Positions 44,698 through 53,280 of a stretch of 64,000 bases of DNA are shown here, one piece after another (the first letter of the stretch is position 1; every line of letters starts with the position of its first letter). The DNA is from an uncultured Clostridia bacterium. GTDB taxonomy: Bacteria; Bacillota; Clostridia; Oscillospirales; Acutalibacteraceae. A program made the position numbers and the translations under genes. The stretch is taken from contig CALFTN010000007.1 in the NCBI GenBank assembly GCA_937916395.1, positions 1 to 64,000 of the forward strand, read 5' to 3'. The notes beneath the pieces are model-generated. The model was not told the DNA's origin. It did no database searches and was given only the letters and a program-made list of their open reading frames with translations.

Positions 44698-45522
44698 CTA
44701 AATGTTGTTTTTGATTATTTCATACGCATTATTTATTTTCTGTGCAAATTTGTTATCGGCTTCTGTGCCGGTATCCGGATGATACGTTTTCATTAAACGA
44801 TTTCGCTGGCTTTTTAGGGCTTCTAAAGTTACTTCTTCTAAGCTATCAAACATAAAAAGAGCCAATGCCTGACTCAATTCATCAGAAATAGTTTCTGCAT
44901 TCTCATATATATATCTAATTTCCTGGTCAATTCTATCGTTTTCATCTTCTAAAGCTCGTACCCAAGACCTGTTAAACGCAAGTAAGAAATCATCCATATT
45001 TGCAGGGTTACTATAAGATTTGGACTTTCCTAAGAGAGATTTTTTAAACGTTGTTGTTGCATATGGTTCTAAAACGGTTTCGTAATAAAAATATGGATAT
45101 GAGCACTGAACTAAGCAAACAATTTTACCTGTTACCTTGTCTCCAAAAACGCCTTCCTTATATTCATTAGGATTAAATTCTATTTCAAATTCTTCAATAT
45201 CTGTAAGCTTAATAAATACAGTGTCATTATCAATCTTTTTACCTATGTACATTAATTTGTTTTCATTATCCAAATGTAATTCAAAATATGACGCTGTTTC
45301 TCTGAATTTACTTTTCAAACTTTTATTTTCAGTTTGCAAGTAATTTTTAAAACCATTAAAATCATCAAGGGTATAGCGTTCTATAACACTTTTATACATA
45401 TGTTTAGGAATACACGAACTACATTCTTTACACAAATAATTACCATCAGCTAATTCTGTGCGTCCTAATAGTTTCGCTTCATTACCACATATAGCACATT
45501 CTTTTTTCTTAAATAATCCCAT
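44698..45522 (-). CDS. Zinc-ribbon (DUF4428) and J-domain protein
   Basis: About 274 aa. The N-terminus has CAICG and CKECSS, two CxxC pairs as in DUF4428 zinc ribbons (about 8-35). A central beta domain follows, and the C-terminal 60 aa resemble a DnaJ domain with KTYHPDTG, the HPD motif at the expected place. The HPD loop stimulates Hsp70 ATPase, so this may bring a client to DnaK. ATG 45522 is preferred (GGTG upstream). It is in the transposon cargo, downstream of the clp genes. Confidence 0.75.
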   Translation of the reverse strand: MGLFKKKECAICGNEAKLLGRTELADGNYLCKECSSCIPKHMYKSVIERYTLDDFNGFKNYLQTENKSLKSKFRETASYFELHLDNENKLMYIGKKIDNDTVFIKLTDIEEFEIEFNPNEYKEGVFGDKVTGKIVCLVQCSYPYFYYETVLEPYATTTFKKSLLGKSKSYSNPANMDDFLLAFNRSWVRALEDENDRIDQEIRYIYENAETISDELSQALALFMFDSLEEVTLEALKSQRNRLMKTYHPDTGTEADNKFAQKINNAYEIIKNNI

Positions 45523-45549
45523 ATTTTTCACCATTAACCTTATCTGATT

Positions 45550-45879
45550 TTATTTACCTGATTTTACAGTGCTTTGAGACTGAATTATTCTTTTCACGGT
45601 TCGTTGTGTATAGTTATACTTAACAGCTAAACGTTCAACCGAAACATTCTCATGCGTATATTCATACACAATGCGCCCCTTTATGTACTCTGGTGACAAA
45701 AACTGTTTTGGAAAGTTTATTTGTGTACCTTTGTACAACCTATAGATAGCGTGCGCAGCATCTAAACCTACCTCAGAGGCAATTTCTTTATAAACATCGT
45801 TTAATGCTTCTTGTTTTACGCTATCCATTACAGTTGCCTCCAATTCACTTAATTCATTGAATTCAAAGTTCTGCGACAT
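45550..45879 (-). CDS. Mor-like transcription activator family protein
   Basis: A 109-aa protein. VGLDAAHAIYRLYKGTQINFPK followed by an HTH (VERLAVKYNYTQRTVKRII) matches the Mor/C activator family first known from phage Mu, where Mor turns on middle genes. ATG 45879 is preceded by AAAGGTGG. It may control genes of the transposon. Its presence suggests a phage or transposable-phage connection. Confidence 0.78.
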   Translation of the reverse strand: MSQNFEFNELSELEATVMDSVKQEALNDVYKEIASEVGLDAAHAIYRLYKGTQINFPKQFLSPEYIKGRIVYEYTHENVSVERLAVKYNYTQRTVKRIIQSQSTVKSGK

Positions 45880-45973
45880 ACTACCACCTTTCTCAACACT
45901 TATCAAATATAATTTTCAATGAAAATTACATTGAAAATTTCATAACTTGAATTCTCTAAGTTGCTTTTGAAAA

Positions 45974-46453
45974 CTACTCTTTTAACATAATCACAGCTCG
46001 TTCAACATCTGTATGGGTTAAACCTCTTGCCATTGACGTTTGAACTAATTTGTTATCGTGTGGCAAGAGATATGACAGGTGCATATCGTCGAGTATGACG
46101 AAGCTTTCTATCGGTTCACCATCCCAGCTTTCTAACCACCAAGCAATTTCTTGGCCGCGAGTACTGGTTTCATCGGTGTAGTCTAAAAGCTCTAAACCAT
46201 ATTCAGACAGTTTTTTCTCTAAAGCTTCAAATAACCTTATAGAGCTTAAATCGGATGGTGTTGGGTTAACCTTTCGTTTTGCCCACCAACCGTAACGCCA
46301 AGAGGATGAAAGAACTATTTTAGCGCCTGTTCTTGTAACAAGCTGTTTTAATAACTGCACCTTTTCATCTTCGACAAACGTATATTCTTCAAACATTTCT
46401 GTTGTACTTGTAGTATTGAGTACGCCGTCTATATCAAGAAATATAACTTTCAT
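45974..46453 (-). CDS. HAD-family (SAK RNA-repair type) protein
   Basis: A 159-aa protein opening with VIFLDIDGVLNTT (motif I), then LSSSWRYGWW and late FVILDDMH. This matches the small HAD proteins of the Swiss-Army-knife RNA repair group (HAD_SAK), which may remove phosphate from RNA ends or nucleotides. ATG 46453 has AAAGGAG 9 bp upstream. It stands in a set of accessory genes together with ClpXP-like proteins. Confidence 0.8.
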   Translation of the reverse strand: MKVIFLDIDGVLNTTSTTEMFEEYTFVEDEKVQLLKQLVTRTGAKIVLSSSWRYGWWAKRKVNPTPSDLSSIRLFEALEKKLSEYGLELLDYTDETSTRGQEIAWWLESWDGEPIESFVILDDMHLSYLLPHDNKLVQTSMARGLTHTDVERAVIMLKE

Positions 46454-46472
46454 AGTTACACACTCCTTTACA

Positions 46473-46700
46473 TTAACCCCAAGCTGCACACGTTTCTTTT
46501 GGTAATGGTTTACCACTTTTTATAAGACTGCAAATACGCGAATATGATATTGACACACTTATGTTGCATTCTTGTGGTTTTTCTATAATATCAAGAGTGT
46601 TTTTATCTACTACAAGACGAAAATATGCGTTGTTTCTGTCTTTCTCATAACAATCTAATATCAAAAGATTGTTTTCTACTGTTATAAAAATATGTACCAT
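46473..46700 (-). CDS. Small hypothetical protein
   Basis: A 75-aa protein (ATG 46700, AAGGTG upstream) with a beta-rich N-terminal half (VHIFITVENNLLILDCYEKDRNNAYFRLVVDK) and a helical end. I do not recognise a family. It lies between the hairpin at 46726 and the HAD gene, so it is likely the first gene of a sub-transcript. Confidence 0.6.
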   Translation of the reverse strand: MVHIFITVENNLLILDCYEKDRNNAYFRLVVDKNTLDIIEKPQECNISVSISYSRICSLIKSGKPLPKETCAAWG

Positions 46701-46725
46701 CATTTCACCTTCGCATTTTTAGTTC

Positions 46726-46783
46726 GAAGCCCCCTCGGCTCCCGGTCATATTAATTTATGAACAGAATTACAGACGGGGCTTC
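46726..46783. other. Long-loop hairpin between AAA+ gene and 76-aa frame
   Basis: GAAGCCCC (46726-46733) pairs with GGGGCTTC (46776-46783) around a 42-nt loop. A possible processing or attenuation site; no T-run is seen. Confidence 0.4.
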
Positions 46784-46814
46784 TATTCTCAAGCAACAGT
46801 TAAGCTGCAGAGCT

Positions 46815-48350
46815 TTATGCAGTCTCTTTGTTAAGTGCTTTTGTTTCCATATATGGCACGAACGCTTTATGTAAAGACTTAATAATAATGTCGGTTACAT
46901 CCATACCACAGCTTACATTTTTAAATTGTAAATAGTAAGGAAGAAAGCCGTCCTCTAAATCCATTTTTTCTCTACCTTCGTGTGGTTTTGCGAGGTAATC
47001 ATTACAGATAATCTCAAACGGAGTTATAGTATCCATACTTTCACCCGCCTGACGTTCGGTAGCCCTTGCAAGTTTTATAATATTTAAGTAAGTGCGTTCG
47101 CTTGGTCTTACTTGCTTTGCGAGGTAGTAGCAAACTGTATGAAGAAAGCTGAAGAGAACTGCTTCGTGGAATTTGTTAGGGGGACTTGCGAAGTCACATA
47201 TATCACGACAGAAAATATGAAGCAACAATCTGTTTTCAAGCTCTTCTTTTATGTTAATATCAAGCTCTGCATCTGTTACAGTAACCATTTTTTCTGAAAC
47301 CACCTTTTTTTGAATGCGCTCACCATTGTAGTAGTTGAGCTTGAATTCACCATTTTTATTGGATGTAAGAACAACCTTGTTGCACTCTGGATTTCTGTCA
47401 ACATGGTTATGTGCATCAACAATAATCTTATTTAATACACCCTCAATGCTACGAGCACCTAAGCCTTCTTTTAAGGCTTTTTCTGCGATAATATCACGAG
47501 CCTGGCTTGTGATTTTAAACTTAACACCACGAGTTTCAAAAATATGCTGATATTTATGAACAGCACTTGTTTTGGCTTCGTCATTGACGAGCATTTTATA
47601 GCCCTCAAGGTCAATTTGTGGAATATAAATAAGCTGTCTGAGTCGGCCTACAATCTCTGGCATAAAGTAAAACGTCAAATCCTGAAGTGTTACTTTAGAA
47701 AGCACGTCAACTTCTTCTGTCTGTGTCTCGTTTGAGCCGGTAGAAAAACCAAGACTGTTTTTCTTTTTATATTTCCTTTCTAATTCTGCCTGCAATTTTG
47801 AGCAAGCACCACAGAAAAGGAATAAGCACTTGCTTAAATCGACGGTAATATCCTTTTTGTCGTCACCGTTAAAGGTGTATTGACCACCCTCAAGCAACAC
47901 CAAAAAATCTTTTGCAACTGAAACACTTCCGTCACCATCACGAACTGAGCCAACCTTGTCAATTTCATCTAATAAAATTACACAGCCGTCATCAAAGAAG
48001 TTTGGATTGTCAATTAAAATACCAGATAAGGCATTACTGAGGTTACGTCCTTTATAAGCTGCGGGAGTTATATTCGCACAGTCTATGCGAGTGAAATTAA
48101 GACCGCAAACTTTAGCTAAATTCTGCGTTATATGACTCTTACCACAGCCTGTACCTGCAATTACGAAGCTATTTAGAGAAACAAGCTCATCGGGAGACAC
48201 ACCGTTTTCAATTGCTTTTATATTATTCATATGTAATGAGAAAAGCGTTGCTAACTCTTCCTGGGCACGAATCTGTGTAGGAAGTGGAACAATTTTTTCT
48301 CTTGCTTTTTCGATTAATTGATTTGTTGTTAAGTAGTTAATGTTATTCAT
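46815..48350 (-). CDS. ClpX-like AAA+ unfoldase
   Basis: A 511-aa protein. AAA+ features: Walker A AGTGCGKSH (about 70), a pore-like aromatic loop AAYKGRNL, Walker B CVILLDEIDKVG (about 128), sensor 1 LFLFCGACSK, and sensor 2 GLGARSIEGVL (about 297). A KKNSLGFSTGS loop (about 200) corresponds to the IGF loop with which ClpX grips ClpP. The zinc-binding domain of ClpX is missing, and about 160 extra residues form a C-terminal domain. It lies in the same transcript as clpP, so the two probably form a dedicated protease. Confidence 0.82.
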   Translation of the reverse strand: MNNINYLTTNQLIEKAREKIVPLPTQIRAQEELATLFSLHMNNIKAIENGVSPDELVSLNSFVIAGTGCGKSHITQNLAKVCGLNFTRIDCANITPAAYKGRNLSNALSGILIDNPNFFDDGCVILLDEIDKVGSVRDGDGSVSVAKDFLVLLEGGQYTFNGDDKKDITVDLSKCLFLFCGACSKLQAELERKYKKKNSLGFSTGSNETQTEEVDVLSKVTLQDLTFYFMPEIVGRLRQLIYIPQIDLEGYKMLVNDEAKTSAVHKYQHIFETRGVKFKITSQARDIIAEKALKEGLGARSIEGVLNKIIVDAHNHVDRNPECNKVVLTSNKNGEFKLNYYNGERIQKKVVSEKMVTVTDAELDINIKEELENRLLLHIFCRDICDFASPPNKFHEAVLFSFLHTVCYYLAKQVRPSERTYLNIIKLARATERQAGESMDTITPFEIICNDYLAKPHEGREKMDLEDGFLPYYLQFKNVSCGMDVTDIIIKSLHKAFVPYMETKALNKETA

Positions 48351-48390
48351 AATCAAAATCCTTTCCAAAATGTATCTCTCAACTCTTAAA

Positions 48391-48687
48391 TTATTCTTTA
48401 GACTCGTTTTGTCGTTTCTGGCTAATGATTTCGTGACACCTTTCTAAGTTCTCACGAGAAATACTTGTAGCATTGGTTTTCTGCATATCAAAGGTATGTC
48501 TTAATCCATTCGAGATACGATATGGATTAAAAAGCATACTGTGGGATTTTGCTAAAGTGTTATCGAGCTTACCAATATTTTTATATTGACGTTTAATTTT
48601 AAAAAATAAAACACACTTTTTTGCAAGTAACACAAAACCGACACCTACAAAAGCGTATATTTTTTTGAATATATTAGTTTTCTTCAT
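48391..48687 (-). CDS. Small membrane-anchored hypothetical protein
   Basis: A 98-aa protein: one hydrophobic helix near the N-terminus (IYAFVGVGFVLLAKKCVLFF) with a basic flank, then a basic helical tail (KIKRQYKNIGKLDNTLAKSH). AAGGAG precedes ATG 48687. It lies between clpP and the ClpX-like gene, so it may be an adaptor or a membrane tether for that protease; no family recognised. Confidence 0.6.
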   Translation of the reverse strand: MKKTNIFKKIYAFVGVGFVLLAKKCVLFFKIKRQYKNIGKLDNTLAKSHSMLFNPYRISNGLRHTFDMQKTNATSISRENLERCHEIISQKRQNESKE

Positions 48688-48714
48688 TAAGACCACTCCT
48701 TGGGTAAATTTGTT

Positions 48715-49284
48715 TTAAAGTATTTTGTCAACCAAACCGTATTCAAGTGCTTCTTCAGCAGTGAGCCAGTTGTCACGGTCTGTATCAATTGCAATTTGTT
48801 CAATAGACTTGCCAGTTTGTTCTGCTAAAATTTTGTTCAAGCGTTGTTTTAATCGTTGAATATGCTCTGCAGCAATTATAATATCGCTTGCCTGACCTTG
48901 TGTGCCTGATAAAGGCTGGTGAATCATAACTTCTGCATTAGGTAGAATGTAACGCTTACCTTTTGTACCAGAAGATAGCAAGAAAGCACCCATTGAAGCC
49001 TGTAACCCGACACCAATTGTTGAAACGTCGCATTTAATGTGTTGCATAGTATCGTAAATAGCCATACCGGCACTTATGCTGCCACCGGGGCTGTTAATAT
49101 AGAAACTGATATCTGCCTTCGGGTCCTGTGCTTCAAGGTAAAGCATTTGTGCAACAATTATTGAAGCTGTTGCATTGTTTACTTCTTCTGACAAGAATAT
49201 AATTCTGTCATTAAGAAGTCGTGAATAGAGGTCCATACCTCTTTCTCCGTTAGCTGTTTGTTCCAATACGTGTGGTAAGTACAT
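48715..49284 (-). CDS. clpP: ATP-dependent Clp protease proteolytic subunit
   Basis: A 189-aa ClpP. Full triad: Ser in [11 protein letters not shown], His in [10 protein letters not shown], Asp in [28 protein letters not shown] and [12 protein letters not shown] are also typical. It would form a barrel and work with an AAA+ unfoldase, here presumably the ClpX-like protein downstream. ATG 49284 has AAAGGA 8 bp upstream; upstream in-frame codons run into the leader and are not used. It lies on a transposon behind a roughly 450-nt leader. Confidence 0.93.
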   Translation of the reverse strand: MYLPHVLEQTANGERGMDLYSRLLNDRIIFLSEEVNNATASIIVAQMLYLEAQDPKADISFYINSPGGSISAGMAIYDTMQHIKCDVSTIGVGLQASMGAFLLSSGTKGKRYILPNAEVMIHQPLSGTQGQASDIIIAAEHIQRLKQRLNKILAEQTGKSIEQIAIDTDRDNWLTAEEALEYGLVDKIL

Positions 49285-49337
49285 AAAATTCATCCTTTCA
49301 AAAATAAAATACTTTTGGGCAATTTGTTGTTTTAAAA

Positions 49338-49786
49338 CGCAAAAAAGCCCGACGGCATATTTGCCATCGGGCTTTGTTTCCATATATAAAATTAAAACTT
49401 CGGAAACAATAATCCCACGAAGCTGTGACAAAATCACAACTTTCAATGGCAAATATGTTTCCGAGTGAAACAGTACCTGAAATTCTCAGAATTGGGTCGA
49501 TTATCTCCAGCGTTAATGACTGTTTACATTAAGGTAGTCCGGCATACCCGTAATTCTTTGCACCTCTTAATCGGTTTGCCGAAAAGAGAATTACGACCTG
49601 TCCAGAGTCCTTTATATTGCGTAAGCTCAAGTCGTTACTTTAACTACTCATCCTGCTAACCAGTATTTCTAATGGTGCTCTACCGTTGTTAGCAGACTCA
49701 CACTATTTGGTGAGAACAATGCTATAAGACAGCCGAAGCTGCTACGCTTACGATTTCATAAACAAAAATGTTTTTGTTTACTTATT
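49338..49786 (-). promoter_or_regulatory. Long structured leader RNA of clpP with attenuator
   Basis: A ~450-nt RNA (minus strand) starting at the promoter 49793-49820. Hairpins: AAACAAAAA/TTTTTGTTT, CTCAC/GTGAG, CTGCTAAC/GTTAGCAG, GTAATTC-CTCTT-TCGG/CCGA-AAGAG-GAATTAC, TTAATG/CATTAA, TGTGA/TCACA. The 3' end is a terminator (GCCCGATGGCA/TGCCGTCGGGC plus six T, 49341-49374). CATATTTGCCAT (49446-49457) is fully complementary to the terminator arm ATGGCAAATATG (49356-49367), giving an antiterminator; a 9-bp helix (49456-49464 with 49400-49408) adjoins it. Does not match a class I know. Confidence 0.72.
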
Positions 49787-49792
49787 GATGTC

Positions 49793-49820
49793 ATTATACA
49801 CCAAATTACCACTTTGTCAA
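49793..49820 (-). promoter_or_regulatory. Strong sigma-70 promoter of the clp leader
   Basis: On the minus strand TTGACA (49820-49815), a 16-bp spacer and TATAAT (49798-49793). Confidence 0.85.
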
Positions 49821-49934
49821 GTAATTTTTTGTTTTCGTTGTATTTTTGGAAAGTTTTGGCGTAAATTAAAAGTGTTAAAGTATTGATATTTTATTGATGT
49901 ATTCAAAAGAATATCTATGTAAAAAAAGCAAAAG

Positions 49935-49960
49935 ACCAGCTTCAATTGAAGTTGGTTTTT
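49935..49960. terminator. Terminator, BcgI-like operon
   Basis: ACCAGCTTCAATTGAAGTTGGT palindrome with T-rich sequence on both sides, beyond the specificity-subunit stop. Confidence 0.7.
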
Positions 49961-49972
49961 TTACTCTCAATC

Positions 49973-50908
49973 CTAAATATTTTTACTATAAGGTAGTGAT
50001 TTTATAAAGTTCTCAATGTATGCCCAATCAGGTTGGTTAGGTGCACAAACAGGCAGTCTAAACTTTAATTGCTCAATTTTGGTTTTACCACTTTTTCGTC
50101 CGTAATTGAAACGAAATTTTTCATTATTAAACAAACCAATTAAATACATTGCAATATACTTATTTAATTCTCTATCAAGCAATTTAATTGCTATGCTATC
50201 TTGTGTAATAAAAGGATTTTCCTGATAAAAAGCTGTTCCAGTATATATACCATTTGATGTTATAGTAATTTTGTTGCCGTCAATATATGTATTTGTTTCT
50301 ACCGTACCTTTAACACCATTGTTTTTAGTCAAAGCTGAAACCAAATTAACTCTATTTAATTCATCATGAACTATCGCTTCAGAAAATCCAAACAATTCAT
50401 CAAAATCAAAAATTTCATAAGACATATCTTCAAGAGGTTTTTGACTTATTAATGGTTCATCTAAATGAGTTAAATCTTGTATGTGTGTACTATTCACCCA
50501 ATCTGGAATTTCTTCTCTTTTGGGTACCTTTAAAGTAGCTATAGTTTTATTAGCTTGTCTTCCGAAATTATACTTATATCTATTTGCTGTAATACATGTA
50601 CAATAATAGAGCATTTCCTGTTTTGTCATTTTTATTTTCGGAACCAAACATGCGATATGATATCCCGTATAATATGGAACTTCTTGCAAAAAAGCAAATA
50701 AAACCGATGCACTACTTAAAGCTACCGTTATTGAATTTGCTGGTAGTAACTCTATGTTATTCAATTTCTTTACAGTGGCCGATACACCATTATTCTTCCT
50801 TGTTCTTGAAACAAATCTTACATTTCCAGTTTGTTGTTCTAAATTGTTTAATTCCAAATCGGTACCACTATATATCCAAAAAATCTCATCTATTGTTGTT
50901 GTTTTCAC
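49973..50908 (-). CDS. Type I/IIB restriction specificity subunit (BcgI B-like)
   Basis: A protein of about 311 aa with two tandem recognition-domain repeats. Each has TRKNNGVSATV / TKNNGVKGTV, a long middle, and an end like FNYGRQANKTIATLKVPKREEIPDW or FNYGRKSGKTKIEQLKFRLP. This matches S subunits; its length and its partner (fused restriction-methylase) fit the B subunit of BcgI-like systems, which cut on both sides of a bipartite site. GTG 50908 has AAGG 8 bp upstream and overlaps the A subunit gene, so they are coupled. Confidence 0.8.
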   Translation of the reverse strand: MKTTTIDEIFWIYSGTDLELNNLEQQTGNVRFVSRTRKNNGVSATVKKLNNIELLPANSITVALSSASVLFAFLQEVPYYTGYHIACLVPKIKMTKQEMLYYCTCITANRYKYNFGRQANKTIATLKVPKREEIPDWVNSTHIQDLTHLDEPLISQKPLEDMSYEIFDFDELFGFSEAIVHDELNRVNLVSALTKNNGVKGTVETNTYIDGNKITITSNGIYTGTAFYQENPFITQDSIAIKLLDRELNKYIAMYLIGLFNNEKFRFNYGRKSGKTKIEQLKFRLPVCAPNQPDWAYIENFIKSLPYSKNI

Positions 50909-53102
50909 CTGATTCACCTTCTTGAATATTAGAAAATTCTAATTGTTTTAAATTAAAAATCATATAATCCTTAATAATTCTTTTGAAATCATCTTCAGTT
51001 ATTTGACTATAATCTGTTTCAACGAAATACTCCCACATCCATTCATCAAGGCAAATACCATCTTTATCTACAGAAAGTTTTCGCCAAATACCATATGCAT
51101 CATCTTTTTTGTCATCGTTTTTAAATGATTTCACCCAATCTTCTAAATACTCATCAGGAGTTTTGGGAAATCTTTTCAATTCTTTGTCAGGAATCATCCC
51201 TTTGGTTGAGTGCCAATAATAACCATCTTCTTTCCAATTACCAAAATATACATTTTTCTCATAATTGTGTGGGATACCAGTTTCAAAAACCATAATACAA
51301 GTAATTGAATCAGCAATACCTCTAAACAAATTAATTGACATACTCATAACACCTAACAAAGAGTGTTTTTCTAAAATTCTGTTTCGTATTTCTAAATAAT
51401 CATTACTATGTGCACAACTTGTAGGAACTATAACTACAACACGGCTGTTAGGTTCTACGGAATCGCATAAGAATTCCACTAATTCCATTGGAGTATATGC
51501 TGAACCACTGTATGGGGGATTCATCAAACCAACAGTTGCTTTGAATTCTTTGATTTCCTCTTTACGTTTCATACAATCGCCCAAAAGAATATTTGATTTG
51601 CCATCTCCACGAAGAATCATATTAGAACAACCTAATGTATACATAATGTTGTCTTTTTCGCATCCAACAAGTTGATTTCCTCTAATATACTTTTTTACAT
51701 CAGAAGTGGTTAATACGGGCGTTCCGTGCAATCCTTTGTTGACACTTTTCGTTCTATTAATTTCTTTTTGTGTAATATCTCCGTCTTTTAAACGTTTTTC
51801 AAAAAAGGCATTTATCTCTTTCTCTGTCATTTGGTCAGCCAAACGATAAAGATTGTTCATTGCCGAAATAAGAAATCCACCCGTACCAAGGCAAGGGTCA
51901 CAAACAACATCTGTAACTTTGATATCAGCCAATCTGCAAAATAAATCTGTGATTTGCGACGGAGTAAGTTTTATACCGTCGTTTTGACTATTAGGTGCAT
52001 AACTAAGGAATTCATGATAAAACTTGCCTATAATATCAACGGCATATTCTCCGTCCATACAAGGAAACACTGTGGTATGTAGTTTTTCGAGAATTAGTCG
52101 TAGTTGTTCTGCGTTTTTTTCCAATAAATCCTGCTGATTGAAAGAAGCATTAAATTCATCTTTTAGTACTTTCTTTTTAAATTCGTCCTGTATATTTTCG
52201 TTATCAACAACTCGTTCTATTGCTTGTTGCAAATTTTCTTGCAACTCTTTTGCAGTAATCTCTTTGTCTTCGTATGTTTTCCTAAAGGTTTTATCTTTAA
52301 GTGCAAGCAATAGGCCGCTAACAACTTCAGCTCTAATTGTTGCATTAACCCCTGCGGCATCGAGCATTATATTCAATTCTAAAGCACTTGATACAGCACG
52401 TTCTTCGTTAAATTCTTTTTCAATTTGCTTAAAGTTGTTTTTTATAAAATTCTGATACCAAGTATAACTTTGAATGTTATCAATTTTTAGGTTTATAAAC
52501 GGGCCATAACAATATTTGTAATTTATAGTTTCTGACCTAGTTTTAGTTTTTCTTTCAACTTGTTTAACACCGTAAAATAATTCTTTGTCTTTTTCCCAAT
52601 AAAAAGTTGATATTTGTAAATCGTCGTTGTTTAGATTACCACTTACACCAATTGCTATAACATCATATTTTTTGGATAGAAATTTTGCATAATGTAAAGC
52701 TCCATCAACCGCATATTTTGAGATAACACTACCATGTCCAACAAGAATGCCTTCCTCTTTTAAATATTTGCTAATATGATTGTTGCTTTTTTGCGCCGGT
52801 TTACATTCTATAACAATTGCTAAATTTGTGTTGGAATTAATAATAATAAATTCTGGCTTCCCTTCACTTACTTCATCGCTCCATATTTTTTCTTGCAAAC
52901 TTTTTTCAGCACATTTGCTACTATGAGCTAATAATCCCTGTTTTGTGGAAGAATTAAACAATTCTAAATTGTTTTTATAATCATCCTGTGCATAAACAAC
53001 TAAATTGTTCTCATCAAACTTTAGACAATCTGCTGGTTTTGGGTATGATTTTTCATTTACGAGAATTTCTCTAACTTGTTCTTCTATGTATCTTTCAGCC
53101 AT
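50886..53102 (-). CDS. Fused restriction nuclease and N6-adenine methyltransferase (BcgI A-like)
   Basis: A 738-aa protein. The N-terminal 200 aa resemble a PD-(D/E)XK nuclease (PEFIIINSNTNLAIVIECK, about 80-100). The methyltransferase part has motif I DPCLGTGGF (about 404) and motif IV NPPYSG (about 529), the gamma-type N6-adenine MTase pair, and CEKDNIMYTLGCSNMIL between. Fused R and M activities plus a separate two-domain S subunit are typical of type IIB/IIG BcgI-like systems. ATG 53102 with AAAGGA 8 bp upstream. Part of the transposon cargo. Confidence 0.85.
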   Translation of the reverse strand: MAERYIEEQVREILVNEKSYPKPADCLKFDENNLVVYAQDDYKNNLELFNSSTKQGLLAHSSKCAEKSLQEKIWSDEVSEGKPEFIIINSNTNLAIVIECKPAQKSNNHISKYLKEEGILVGHGSVISKYAVDGALHYAKFLSKKYDVIAIGVSGNLNNDDLQISTFYWEKDKELFYGVKQVERKTKTRSETINYKYCYGPFINLKIDNIQSYTWYQNFIKNNFKQIEKEFNEERAVSSALELNIMLDAAGVNATIRAEVVSGLLLALKDKTFRKTYEDKEITAKELQENLQQAIERVVDNENIQDEFKKKVLKDEFNASFNQQDLLEKNAEQLRLILEKLHTTVFPCMDGEYAVDIIGKFYHEFLSYAPNSQNDGIKLTPSQITDLFCRLADIKVTDVVCDPCLGTGGFLISAMNNLYRLADQMTEKEINAFFEKRLKDGDITQKEINRTKSVNKGLHGTPVLTTSDVKKYIRGNQLVGCEKDNIMYTLGCSNMILRGDGKSNILLGDCMKRKEEIKEFKATVGLMNPPYSGSAYTPMELVEFLCDSVEPNSRVVVIVPTSCAHSNDYLEIRNRILEKHSLLGVMSMSINLFRGIADSITCIMVFETGIPHNYEKNVYFGNWKEDGYYWHSTKGMIPDKELKRFPKTPDEYLEDWVKSFKNDDKKDDAYGIWRKLSVDKDGICLDEWMWEYFVETDYSQITEDDFKRIIKDYMIFNLKQLEFSNIQEGESGENNNNR

Positions 53103-53175
53103 AACCATTATCCTTTAAATAAAATATTAAATAACATACCGCACACACTATAAATAATAGAAATACAGTTGTTGT

Positions 53176-53194
53176 TTTTTCGCAGAAGTTTTTA
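53176..53194 (+). repeat. 19-bp inverted repeat beside the integrase, left
   Basis: TTTTTCGCAGAAGTTTTTA; its perfect reverse complement is at 54535-54553, so the pair brackets the recombinase gene. Confidence 0.85.
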
Positions 53195-53229
53195 CTATGG
53201 ATAATGGATTATTAAAAAGCACAAAAAAT

Positions 53230-53255
53230 AAAGAGAACACCTTGATGTTCTCTTT
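53230..53255. terminator. Terminator-like hairpin
   Basis: AAAGAGAACA / TGTTCTCTTT with a short loop, between the RM and recombinase genes. Confidence 0.65.
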
Positions 53256-53280
53256 GTAAATATTTAGTTTTTGCACTAAT

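Noticed and set aside
46726..46783. tRNA gene suggested by TTCGA and GC-rich arms
   Set aside because: No cloverleaf and no acceptor stem could be drawn; only a simple long-loop hairpin.
49338..49786. tmRNA, RNase P RNA, T-box or lysine riboswitch in the clp leader
   Set aside because: No tRNA-like ends, no T-box sequence and only an isolated AGAGGTGC resembling the lysine class; the other required parts are missing.
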